From Clostridiales bacterium (GTDB lineage: Bacteria; Bacillota; Clostridia; Oscillospirales; QAMX01): a DNA stretch of 6,888 nt. Position 1 is the first letter of the stretch. Each line of letters opens with the position of its first letter. Where the stretch lies: NCBI GenBank assembly GCA_003149835.1, contig QAMX01000015.1:1-6888 (forward strand), in the 5' to 3' direction. Below the pieces are notes generated by a model. The model worked only from the letters and a program-made list of their open reading frames with translations. It did no database searches and was not told the origin of the DNA. A program made the position numbers and the translations under genes. Below are positions 1-5,897 of this stretch, piece after piece.

Positions 1-127
1 AAACCGTTGCGCACAATACAATCAAATGCAAGGATAGAGAAGATGTTTGACGTTTGAGGGGCTTTCTGCTCGCCACATGCCGAAAGAGAAAAACAGAAAA
101 TGACCCCCGAAACGATTGCAAATTTCT
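1..127. other. Non-coding stretch downstream of the operon
   Basis: No gene or RNA is recognisable here. An imperfect inverted repeat joins GGGG (58-61) with CCCC (104-107) and TTTCTG (63-68) with CAGAAA (94-99), with a 25-base loop and no T-run after it on either strand. This is a poor terminator candidate, so the true end of the operon may lie beyond the window. Confidence 0.5.
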
Positions 128-823
128 TTATGAATGCTGTCTCCCCCTCTCTTTGTTTCTATGTTTGCATAGTATTGAGCCATAATGGGCAATAAAGATA
201 CAAAATCCCATAAGCGCGAGATAATCTATGGCAAACAAAATTTTTGATTCGTTGTAATCCAGAAACACAAATTCAGATTTCAGCAGCAGATAGGTCGAAA
301 AATCTCTGCTGATAAAAGCCCACACACCATATCCGGCGATCATCAATCCGGCAATGAAAGCAATGATACCGCGTGTTTTTGACTTGTTCTTAATTCCCGC
401 GGTCTTTCGGGCCATTCCCAAAATCATATCCCAGTGCAAACCTAAATGCAGGCTCATTAAGAGAAATCCCCAATACGCGCCGAGAATGTGCAGCCGCCGA
501 GCCAGCGACATACCGCCGATCGACGGCAGAAAATCAAACACATAGCGTGACATCACAATGCCGCTATACATTTGAGCAAGCATAGAAACAAGCACGAGAA
601 TATCCATACAGAGCGTTAAAATACGCATTGCGCTGTATTTCCCCTTAAATAAGGTTTTGTACCAATATCCATTCAAAATGTGATGAGCAATAAAAAGGAG
701 TAACATTCCTGCCCCCACCCATTCGTGGAGCGCTTCTCCCCACAAATGATAGCCCATTAAGAAAAGCAGCGCCAGCGTCATGAAAATATCAACGGATAAT
801 TTGATAACAGCTTTCAGCTTCAT
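128..823 (-). CDS. DUF4405 integral membrane protein, possible b-type cytochrome
   Basis: A 231-residue membrane protein with about six hydrophobic helices (roughly 9-29, 34-52, 68-92, 110-132, 152-172 and 194-216). The N-terminal two thirds match DUF4405 proteins of Clostridia: LHEWVGAGMLLLFIAHHILNG (abridged: His33, His47, His48), WYKTLFKGKY, GIVMSRYVF, and GAYWGFLLMSLHLGLHWDM (His126, His130), with His112 just before helix 4. Paired histidines at similar depth in different helices are how b-type haems are held in cytochrome b561-like proteins, so haem binding and electron transfer through the membrane are likely but not proven. Helices 5-6 hold His213 near the C-terminal end. It is the last gene of the operon, overlapping the decarboxylase-like gene by 4 bases. 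The start agrees with the family's usual N-terminus (a short basic segment, then helix 1). It could instead be a structural or ferric-reductase-like subunit. Confidence 0.85.
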   Translation of the reverse strand: MKLKAVIKLSVDIFMTLALLFLMGYHLWGEALHEWVGAGMLLLFIAHHILNGYWYKTLFKGKYSAMRILTLCMDILVLVSMLAQMYSGIVMSRYVFDFLPSIGGMSLARRLHILGAYWGFLLMSLHLGLHWDMILGMARKTAGIKNKSKTRGIIAFIAGLMIAGYGVWAFISRDFSTYLLLKSEFVFLDYNESKILFAIDYLALMGFCIFIAHYGSILCKHRNKERGRQHS

Positions 824-1506
824 TCCTCCACCGCCTTATTGATACAGCAAATCGCATTTAGGCTGCGGGGATAACCGATATACGGCAAACACTGTGAAAC
901 GACTTTCATCAGAAACTCTCTGTCGTTTCCCATATTCAGATTCCCTTTGGAATGAGCGATAAGCTGCGGTTCACAACCGCCTTGCGCCATCAGAAAGCAA
1001 AAAGTAATGAGTTCACGCTCTGCAAGGGTTAAACCGTTTCGGGTGTAGTAATCGCCGAAGCAATTTGCCGCCAGCCAACGGTTGATATGTCCTGCCTTCC
1101 AAGCCTCTTTCATTTGTTCGCCGAAGTTTTCCACCTGCGCTTCAATTCCTTTTTGAAGCCGATTATCAAGGGCAGTCGTTGCCTGCCCGTCAAGGGGAAG
1201 CCGAATGCCTCGCTCTGCGAACACTTCATTGGTAACATTCAGAAAAGGGTACATTCTGCCATACCCCAAATAGTCGGTTGCTTGATAAACAATTTCCTTT
1301 GCAAGGATCGGCGTGATACCGTTTTCTAAGGCTTTCGGGAGCATTGCTTTGTATGCGTCTACACCGCCGCAACCGATCAGCGCCGCTAAAACCGCCATAT
1401 AGCGTGTTTTTTCATCTAATTGCTGATTTTTTTCGCCCGGAACTTCGGTGAAGGCAAAATATTCAAAGCGCTCTGTAAATTCGGGATCGGTGATATGCCA
1501 ATCCAT
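820..1506 (-). CDS. Carboxymuconolactone decarboxylase-like protein, two domains
   Basis: A 228-residue protein with two tandem CMD-type helical domains. The first (about 33-105) has KTRYMAVLAALIGCGGVDAY, then KALENGITPILAKEIVYQAT, matching 'ktrelialaal...' and 'al.nGvtpeEi.Evi.q'. The second (about 117-222) has LTLAERELITFCFLMAQGGC, then IAHSKGNLNMGNDREFL. Glu165 and His185 correspond to the conserved Glu and His of the family. There is no AhpD-style CxxC redox pair: only Cys178 lies at that point, and Cys220-Cys221 are adjacent near the C-terminus. The protein is therefore unlikely to be a classic alkylhydroperoxidase (inference). True decarboxylases act in the beta-ketoadipate pathway, but no other enzyme of that pathway is present here. 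In Bacillus subtilis a relative (YraC) lies in an electrophile-response region controlled by a MerR-type protein, AdhR (from memory), which makes a reactive-carbonyl or redox role reasonable. It starts 14 bases after the reductase, and its TGA overlaps the ATG of the DUF4405 gene. Confidence 0.88.
   Translation of the reverse strand: MDWHITDPEFTERFEYFAFTEVPGEKNQQLDEKTRYMAVLAALIGCGGVDAYKAMLPKALENGITPILAKEIVYQATDYLGYGRMYPFLNVTNEVFAERGIRLPLDGQATTALDNRLQKGIEAQVENFGEQMKEAWKAGHINRWLAANCFGDYYTRNGLTLAERELITFCFLMAQGGCEPQLIAHSKGNLNMGNDREFLMKVVSQCLPYIGYPRSLNAICCINKAVEE
824..832 (-). promoter_or_regulatory. Unusually close ribosome binding site of the DUF4405 gene
   Basis: The minus strand reads GGTGGAGGA directly against the ATG at 823. 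The strong GGAGG core is only one base from the start codon, well below the usual 5-9 bases; the weaker GGTGG is 4 bases away. The start codon also overlaps the upstream stop (ATGA), so translation may depend mainly on ribosomes that finish the decarboxylase-like gene and restart. Confidence 0.5.
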
Positions 1507-1514
1507 TTTCATCT

Positions 1515-1520
1515 CTCCTT
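1515..1520 (-). promoter_or_regulatory. Ribosome binding site that sets the decarboxylase-like start
   Basis: AAGGAG on the minus strand directly follows the TGA of the aldo/keto reductase. It is 8 bases from the ATG at 1506 and only 2 bases from an in-frame ATG at 1512, so the 1506 start is preferred. A still longer frame back to 1548 would overlap the reductase gene and has no site. Confidence 0.75.
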
Positions 1521-2558
1521 TCAGATTTTTTGACAGCCTACCGACCACACGTGTTTATCCTTTGCGGCGGCAGGCGTATTTTGCGCCATGACGCCCACTA
1601 ATTTATGGGGAACATAGGCTTCTTCTAAATAGGTCAATTCGTCAGCGGTCAAGGTAAGCTCGACCGATTTTACGACACCCTCAATGTGGCGGAGCTTTGT
1701 TGCACCCGCGACAGGAGCAGTGACCTTTGTTAAGAGCCAGGCAAGGGATATTTCGGTCATAGATACGCCGTGCTTATCGGCCAGTTCCGCTACACGATGA
1801 ATAATAACGCCGTCCTGTATAGCCGTGGAATCATATTTCAGACGGGCGTAACCGTCCTCCTGCAAGCGCTTGGAGGTTTCACCGGGGCGTCTGGAAAGCC
1901 GCCCGCCTGCAAGGGCGCTGTACGGCGTCATGGCGATGTTTTCTTCCTTGCAGAACTTCGCCATTTCCCGTTCTTCCTCACGGAAGATTAAATTATAATG
2001 CCCCTGCACCGATACGAATTTTGCAAATCCCTCTCTTTCAGCAAGTGCGTTTGCCTGTGCAAGCTGATAGGCGAAGCAGTTGGAAATCCCAATGTAACGG
2101 GCTTTGCCTGCTTTTACAGCGTTGTTCAGTCCCTCCATAACGTCGTAAAGGGGCGTATTGTAATCCCACATATGGTAAATGTATAAATCCACATAGTCCG
2201 TTCCGAGATTTTCAAGGCTCTTATCCAGCATTTTTTCAATATGCTGCTGACCTGTAATGCCTGCTTCTATTTCATCACTAGTGCGTGGCAGAAATTTTGT
2301 TGCGATGACGACCTCGTTACGCTTGGCAAAATCCCGAATCGCTCTGCCCAGATACCGCTCGCTTGTACCGCTTTGATAAGCGATGGCCGTATCAAAGAAA
2401 TTAACGCCCAGCTCCAGCCCTCTCTGAATGATTTGACGGGAATGGGCTTCGTCGACCGTCCAACTGTGCTGACCGTTTCCGGCTTCACCGAACCCCATAC
2501 ACCCCATACAGATACGGGATATATTGAGATCTGAATTTCCTAATCTTGTGTACTCCAT
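1521..2558 (-). CDS. Aldo/keto reductase
   Basis: A 345-residue NAD(P)H-dependent aldo/keto reductase of full family length. It has the N-terminal strand YTRLGNSDLNISRICMGCMG and the complete catalytic tetrad: Asp56 (in NFFDTA), Tyr61 (AIAYQSG), Lys88 (IATKF) and His129 (LYIYHMWD). Conserved positions follow in order: ARYIGISNC and SVQGHYNLIFREEEREM in the barrel, then APVAGATKLRHIEG for binding the cofactor 2'-phosphate/adenine side near the C-terminus. The family reduces aldehydes and ketones to alcohols in the cytosol. The start at 2558 has AAGGAG 6 bases upstream; a TTG directly before it (2561) is in frame but is less likely. The extra length at the C-terminus, ending in VWSVGCQKI, is not obviously a known domain. 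Its place between the tautomerase and the decarboxylase-like gene suggests it acts on an oxo or quinone-derived metabolite, or on reactive aldehydes (inference). Family call very firm, substrate unknown. Confidence 0.96.
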   Translation of the reverse strand: MEYTRLGNSDLNISRICMGCMGFGEAGNGQHSWTVDEAHSRQIIQRGLELGVNFFDTAIAYQSGTSERYLGRAIRDFAKRNEVVIATKFLPRTSDEIEAGITGQQHIEKMLDKSLENLGTDYVDLYIYHMWDYNTPLYDVMEGLNNAVKAGKARYIGISNCFAYQLAQANALAEREGFAKFVSVQGHYNLIFREEEREMAKFCKEENIAMTPYSALAGGRLSRRPGETSKRLQEDGYARLKYDSTAIQDGVIIHRVAELADKHGVSMTEISLAWLLTKVTAPVAGATKLRHIEGVVKSVELTLTADELTYLEEAYVPHKLVGVMAQNTPAAAKDKHVWSVGCQKI

Positions 2559-2568
2559 CAAAATCTCC

Positions 2569-2778
2569 TTATGCGCCCGGCTCTACAAACATCTTTTTGT
2601 CTTTCAAGCGTTCCATATGGGCAGGCCATTCTTCCTTTTCGATATCCTCAATCGACACCGAAACGAATTTTTCGTCAATGTTTAGTTCTTTTGCAAGAAA
2701 TTGCTGCACCTTGACGGCAATTTCTTTTTTAACGGAATCGTCCCGTCCGGGCATCATCGTAATATCAATATGCGGCAT
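2569..2778 (-). CDS. 4-oxalocrotonate tautomerase-family protein (PptA-like)
   Basis: A 69-residue protein of the usual length for this family. It begins Met-Pro-His-Ile-Asp-Ile, as in E. coli PptA (from memory). After removal of Met, Pro1 is the catalytic base, and Arg11 (in MMPGRDD) is at the position of the substrate-binding Arg11 of 4-oxalocrotonate tautomerase. The second family arginine (Arg39) is missing; Ser occupies that place. Trp50 in EKEEWPAHM corresponds to the hydrophobic active-site residue near 50. Such proteins move protons in keto-enol tautomerisation of 2-oxo or phenylpyruvate-like acids, working as dimers or hexamers in the cytosol. Loss of Arg39 suggests a substrate different from 2-hydroxymuconate (inference). 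GGAGG lies 7 bases before the ATG. The stop overlaps the ribosome binding site of the aldo/keto reductase (TAAGGAG), which starts 10 bases later, so the two are probably co-translated. Confidence 0.88.
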   Translation of the reverse strand: MPHIDITMMPGRDDSVKKEIAVKVQQFLAKELNIDEKFVSVSIEDIEKEEWPAHMERLKDKKMFVEPGA

Positions 2779-2796
2779 AACGCCACCTCCTGATTT

Positions 2797-2832
2797 TCAT
2801 TTGTGACTGAGCATTTTTTCTTTTTCCGCCAT
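2797..2832 (-). pseudogene. Probable remnant: N-terminal stub of a sugar (maltose/galactoside) O-acetyltransferase
   Basis: The 70-base gap between the flavodoxin and tautomerase genes contains an 11-codon reading frame, MAEKEKMLSHK followed by TGA. Maltose O-acetyltransferases begin with nearly this sequence (E. coli Maa starts MSTEKEKMIAGELY, from memory), and the match ends just where the next conserved 'LY' should come. The stop is followed within a few bases by the tautomerase ribosome binding site. The simplest reading is that an acetyltransferase gene once sat here and was deleted except for its first codons. A weak purine site (AAAGGGA) lies about 11 bases upstream of the ATG. A chance match, or a short translated spacer kept for coupling, cannot be excluded from 11 residues. 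Confidence 0.45.
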
Positions 2833-2848
2833 AAGTCCGTCCCTTTGC

Positions 2849-3316
2849 TTAAAGACCTTTTACCCAATTTTCCAGCTCACGATCAGAAACACGGTTCAGC
2901 ATTTTGCCTTTCTCCCAATTTGCACTCGGACAAAGAGGTTTCAGCACCTCAACTGTTTTCCCCATTCCGCTGCCGCCGGAGGTTGCAAAGGGGATGATTG
3001 TTTTGCCCGAAAAATCGTAGCTTTCCACAAAGGCGTTGATAATGGTTGGCGCAACATACCACCAAACCGGGAAACCGATAAATACGGTGTCGTAGTCCTC
3101 CATATTGGAAAGCCGTTCTGCGATTTCGGGGCGGGAATCGGGATCGTTCATCTCAACAGAACTGCGGCTTTTTTTGTTCGTCCAGTCAAGATCGGCGCGG
3201 GTATAGGGAACGGCAGGCTTGATTTCAAAGAGGTCAGCGCCGGCCGCCTTGGCCAAACGTTCTGCGGCGTTCTTTGTGACGCCGCTTGCCGAAAAGTATG
3301 CAACCAATTTTTTCAT
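2849..3316 (-). CDS. Cytosolic flavodoxin
   Basis: A 155-residue flavodoxin of the Flavodoxin_4 type with no signal peptide. [20 protein letters not shown] (residues 3-22) is strand 1 with the FMN phosphate loop; [16 protein letters not shown] (75-90) leads into the FMN-ring region, and [12 protein letters not shown] (108-119) is the last FMN contact. Compared with the two lipoprotein flavodoxin domains it has a slightly longer, differently sequenced segment at 38-62. The start at 3316 is chosen because GGAGG lies 9 bases upstream and strand 1 begins at once; the 11 extra upstream residues overlap the cupin gene and are not expected. It starts one base after the cupin stop. It probably supplies or accepts single electrons for the neighbouring cytosolic enzymes, or acts as a flavodoxin-like quinone or nitro reductase (inference). 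The 14-base stretch CCCGAAAAATCGTA (plus strand, 3006-3019) recurs at 3959-3972 in the fusion gene, encoding the same Tyr-Asp-Phe-Ser-Gly segment. Confidence 0.93.
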   Translation of the reverse strand: MKKLVAYFSASGVTKNAAERLAKAAGADLFEIKPAVPYTRADLDWTNKKSRSSVEMNDPDSRPEIAERLSNMEDYDTVFIGFPVWWYVAPTIINAFVESYDFSGKTIIPFATSGGSGMGKTVEVLKPLCPSANWEKGKMLNRVSDRELENWVKGL

Positions 3317-3317
3317 C

Positions 3318-3761
3318 TTATTTTTCCTCCAGTTTGTTATATTCTTCATCGCTCACAGGCTCGCACCATTCATTCGAGGTGTCCTCGCCCGGAACCTCTA
3401 CGGCAATATGCGAAAACCAACTATCCTTTTTCGCACCGTGCCAGTGTTTTCTCTCTGCCGGAATGGTGATGACCGCTCCGGCGGAGAGAGAAATAGGCGG
3501 TTTGTTTTCTTCTTGATACCAGCCCTCGCCGGCCGTGCAGATCAGAAGCTGACCGCCGCCGCTTTTGGCGTGGTGAATGTGCCAGTTGTTGCGGCAGCCC
3601 GGCTCAAAGGTCACATTGGCAAGAAACAATGCTGTTTCCTGGGGATTTGTCAGCGGGTTCAAAAAGGATTTGCCGATAAAATACTGTGCAAATGCCTCGT
3701 TAGGGCTCCCTGTTCCAAAAACATTGATTTCGTCAAACTGCTTTTTATCTGTCACTTTCAT
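3318..3761 (-). CDS. Cupin-domain protein, probably metal-binding
   Basis: A 147-residue single-domain cupin. Motif 1 is seen as [20 protein letters not shown] (residues 54-73): His61 and His63 are the first two metal ligands. The usual Glu is replaced by Gln71 after a longer Gly-rich turn. Gly78-Glu-Gly completes the motif. Motif 2 is PAERKHWHG (101-109), with His106 or His108 as the last ligand. This NNWHIHHA...GGGQ form is typical of small cupins found beside or fused to carboxymuconolactone decarboxylase-like proteins and flavodoxins in Firmicutes (from memory of the family). No signal peptide is present, so it is cytosolic. It lies 19 bases after the SUMF1-flavodoxin gene with a modest purine-rich site (AGAGGGG) 9 bases before ATG. 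The flavodoxin gene begins one base after its TAA, so the two are coupled. The substrate is unknown; dioxygenase, isomerase or small-molecule-binding roles are all possible. Confidence 0.88.
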   Translation of the reverse strand: MKVTDKKQFDEINVFGTGSPNEAFAQYFIGKSFLNPLTNPQETALFLANVTFEPGCRNNWHIHHAKSGGGQLLICTAGEGWYQEENKPPISLSAGAVITIPAERKHWHGAKKDSWFSHIAVEVPGEDTSNEWCEPVSDEEYNKLEEK

Positions 3762-3780
3762 TGTTCAAATCCCCTCTCTT

Positions 3781-5226
3781 TCATTGAATTCCATTGCTGT
3801 CCAGCCAGTTAGCCACATCTCCCGAAAGCTCCGAGCCGCCCGAATAGTGAATAGAAAGAGCTTCGCCCATTGCAGCGTTTGGCGCAAGCTTGGCAATAGC
3901 CGTTAAACTCTGTCCGAAACGACCGCCGCCGTGAGAGCAGAACGGAAGTATCGTTTTACCCGAAAAATCGTATTCTTCAAGGAAAGACGCAACAGGCATA
4001 GGAATAGAAGCCCACCAGTTGGGATAACCGATCATAACAATATCGTATTCGTCCATATGATCTACGTGGTTTGCAAGTTCGGGCCGGGCCTGTGCGTTTT
4101 GATCCCGCTGCGCCTCGTCCAAAACGGTATTGTAGTCGCTTGAGTAAGGATTTACCATTGTGATTTCAAAGATATCTGCACCCGTCTGGCTTTGGATTTC
4201 CTCGGCGATGCCCTCTGTATTGCCTCCCCACGAGAAATAAGCGATCAAGATTTTACCGTTTCCGTCAGCGGATGTATTTTGTGCTCCTGTGCCTGAAACG
4301 CTGCCGGAACCGGGAGCCGCATTTAACACCAAGCGAATACCGAGATTAAAGCTGCCTTTATTTTGTTCCAGTGTCGCGCGGTATGCCGAGCGCATATTTT
4401 TAGCGAAATCATTCCAGCCGCCGCCCCGGTAAACCCGAAGCGTGCCGGAGGCAGGACCGGCGGGGTTGGTTTGTTCATCAGCGGAATAGTCGCCGTAATA
4501 ATCCCAAACCCATTCGCCTACATTGCCGTGCATATTGTAAAGCCCGTAAGGGTTTTCGGAAAAGCTGTCTACCGGGACAGTGGTTTGTCTGTATTCGCCG
4601 GGTTTTATCTGCAGATTGCCCTGTGAAAAATAATTGTCCTCTATTTCATAAGGGTAATGCCCGTAATAGTTTGCATCCTCTGCGCTCGGTGAATTTTCCA
4701 TATAAAACGGCGTACTCGTACCGGCACGGCAGGCATATTCCCATTCCGCCTCGGTGGGCAGGCGGTAGCCGTTTGCGCTCCTGTCCCAAGAAACATTCTG
4801 ACCGTTGATTGTATAGACGGGGGTTAAGCCGTCCCTTTCACTTCGGATGTTGCAGTAGGCTGCTGCGTCGAGCCAGGAGATGTTTTCCACAGGCAGGTTA
4901 TCTCCTTTGAAATTGCTCGGGTTACTGCCTGTGATTTCTTTATATTCTTTTTGTGTCAGCTCATATTTGCTCATATAGAAATCGCTGACAGTAACCGGAT
5001 GCTGTGTTTCATCGGCACTGCGCCACGCCTCGGATTCGGGGCTGCCCATTTGGAACGAGCCGCCCTTTATTAAAACAAAGTTTTCGGGTACTTGCATATC
5101 AGTTACCTCCAGAGAATTGCTTGCAGACGGCTGCTGTGAACTTGTGCCGGGATTTTCTGACTGACCGCAAGCTGCCAGAGAGAAAATAAAGGACAGCGAT
5201 AAAAGCAGAGATATCGTTTTTCTCAT
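3781..5226 (-). CDS. Surface lipoprotein: SUMF1/FGE-like domain fused to flavodoxin
   Basis: A 481-residue two-domain protein. Residues 1-20 are a lipoprotein signal peptide (MRKTISLLLSLSFIFSLAAC) with Cys20 as the lipid site, and a Ser/Gln linker runs to about 40. Residues about 48-302 are a SUMF1/EgtB/PvdO-type domain: FVLIKGGSFQMGS, HPVTVSDFYMSKYELTQKEY, PVENISWLDAAAYC, YRLPTEAEWEYACRAG, LYNMHGNVGEWVWDYYG and YRGGGW are the family's ordered landmarks. The Cys pair that formylglycine-generating enzymes use near the C-terminus is absent: there is no Cys between residues 167 and 429. A Gly/Ser linker (303-323) leads to a flavodoxin domain (about 325-481) with the FMN loop AYFSWGGNT, GYPNWW and LPFCSHGGGRFG. 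The start at 5226 is supported by AAGGAG 7 bases upstream and by the signal peptide; the frame runs further up without either. The SUMF1 fold here may bind metal or substrate, or be structural; its chemistry is unknown. The domain calls are firm. Confidence 0.93.
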   Translation of the reverse strand: MRKTISLLLSLSFIFSLAACGQSENPGTSSQQPSASNSLEVTDMQVPENFVLIKGGSFQMGSPESEAWRSADETQHPVTVSDFYMSKYELTQKEYKEITGSNPSNFKGDNLPVENISWLDAAAYCNIRSERDGLTPVYTINGQNVSWDRSANGYRLPTEAEWEYACRAGTSTPFYMENSPSAEDANYYGHYPYEIEDNYFSQGNLQIKPGEYRQTTVPVDSFSENPYGLYNMHGNVGEWVWDYYGDYSADEQTNPAGPASGTLRVYRGGGWNDFAKNMRSAYRATLEQNKGSFNLGIRLVLNAAPGSGSVSGTGAQNTSADGNGKILIAYFSWGGNTEGIAEEIQSQTGADIFEITMVNPYSSDYNTVLDEAQRDQNAQARPELANHVDHMDEYDIVMIGYPNWWASIPMPVASFLEEYDFSGKTILPFCSHGGGRFGQSLTAIAKLAPNAAMGEALSIHYSGGSELSGDVANWLDSNGIQ

Positions 5227-5237
5227 AAAATAACTCC

Positions 5238-5897
5238 TTATTTCGCCAGTCCTATGTTGTTCAGCCATTCGCTGACCGCGTCATCAGGATTGGAAGCGGA
5301 AGAACTGCCGATCTGAAGTCCATCCGTTACCGTTGCATTCGGCTCAAGTCCCTTTACCTCGTTTACCGTGTTAGAAAGTCCGCTGCCGCCGCTGGTGCAG
5401 AACAGAGCAACCGTCTTGCCGGACAGATCGTAGGTATCGAAAAAGGTATAGAGGATCATCGGCATATCGCCCCACCAGTTCGGAAAACCTACATAGATCA
5501 CATCGTATTGTTCAATGCTTTCAATGCTGCCCGAAATTGCCGGGCGGGCATTGCTTCGCTGTTCCTCCTGCGCTAAATCCAAAACAGTATCATAATCATC
5601 GCTGTACGGTGTGGAGGGGACGATTTCAAAAATATCGGAATCTGTTTGGCTCTGAATCGACTTGGCGACATTCTCGGTGTTTCCCGACCAAGAAAAATAA
5701 ACCACCAATGATTTAGAGTCTGTTTCGGTCGGCGCGGAAGAATCGTTTTGACTGTTTGATTCCTCCGAGGATGTAGAATTTTGATTGCTTGATTGCTGTG
5801 GCGCAGAGGAAGAACTCTCATTATTCTTATTGTCGCTGCAAGCCGCAAAAGAGAGCAGCAGAGTGAGTACCATAAAGATAGAAACTAATTTTTTCAT
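5238..5897 (-). CDS. Surface lipoprotein flavodoxin
   Basis: A 219-residue protein. Residues 1-20 are a lipoprotein signal peptide: MKK, a hydrophobic core, and lipobox LSFAAC with Cys20 as the lipidated residue. Residues 21-62 are a low-complexity Ser/Asn/Glu/Gln linker typical of a tether through the cell wall. From about 63 to the end is a flavodoxin of the Flavodoxin_4 type: VVYFSWSGNT (65-74) is strand 1 and the FMN phosphate-binding loop. YDVIYVGFPNWW precedes the FMN-ring loop, and LFCTSGGSGL is the third FMN contact region. Flavodoxins carry one or two electrons on FMN and are normally cytosolic, so this exported form is unusual. It is translationally coupled to the MerR gene (ATGA overlap), with AAGGAG 8 bases before its ATG. 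The next gene starts 11 bases downstream and carries a closely similar flavodoxin domain, which suggests tandem duplication. Its redox partner is not shown by the sequence. Confidence 0.93.
   Translation of the reverse strand: MKKLVSIFMVLTLLLSFAACSDNKNNESSSSAPQQSSNQNSTSSEESNSQNDSSAPTETDSKSLVVYFSWSGNTENVAKSIQSQTDSDIFEIVPSTPYSDDYDTVLDLAQEEQRSNARPAISGSIESIEQYDVIYVGFPNWWGDMPMILYTFFDTYDLSGKTVALFCTSGGSGLSNTVNEVKGLEPNATVTDGLQIGSSSASNPDDAVSEWLNNIGLAK

Noticed and set aside
56..108. Inverted repeat that might terminate the operon
   Set aside because: The stem is interrupted, the loop is 25 bases, and no T-run follows on either strand.
820..1506. AhpD-type alkylhydroperoxidase
   Set aside because: There is no CxxC motif; only one Cys (178) stands near the expected site.
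2559..2561. TTG as the start of the aldo/keto reductase
   Set aside because: The next codon is ATG, with a good AAGGAG at 6 bases; the family N-terminus fits the ATG.
3219..3812. 197-residue open frame on the plus strand
   Set aside because: It lies wholly opposite the cupin, flavodoxin and fusion genes, has no ribosome binding site in a gene-free gap and no recognisable domain; it is a shadow of the minus-strand genes.
3781..5226. Sulfatase-maturing formylglycine-generating enzyme
   Set aside because: The catalytic Cys pair is missing and no sulfatase gene is nearby.
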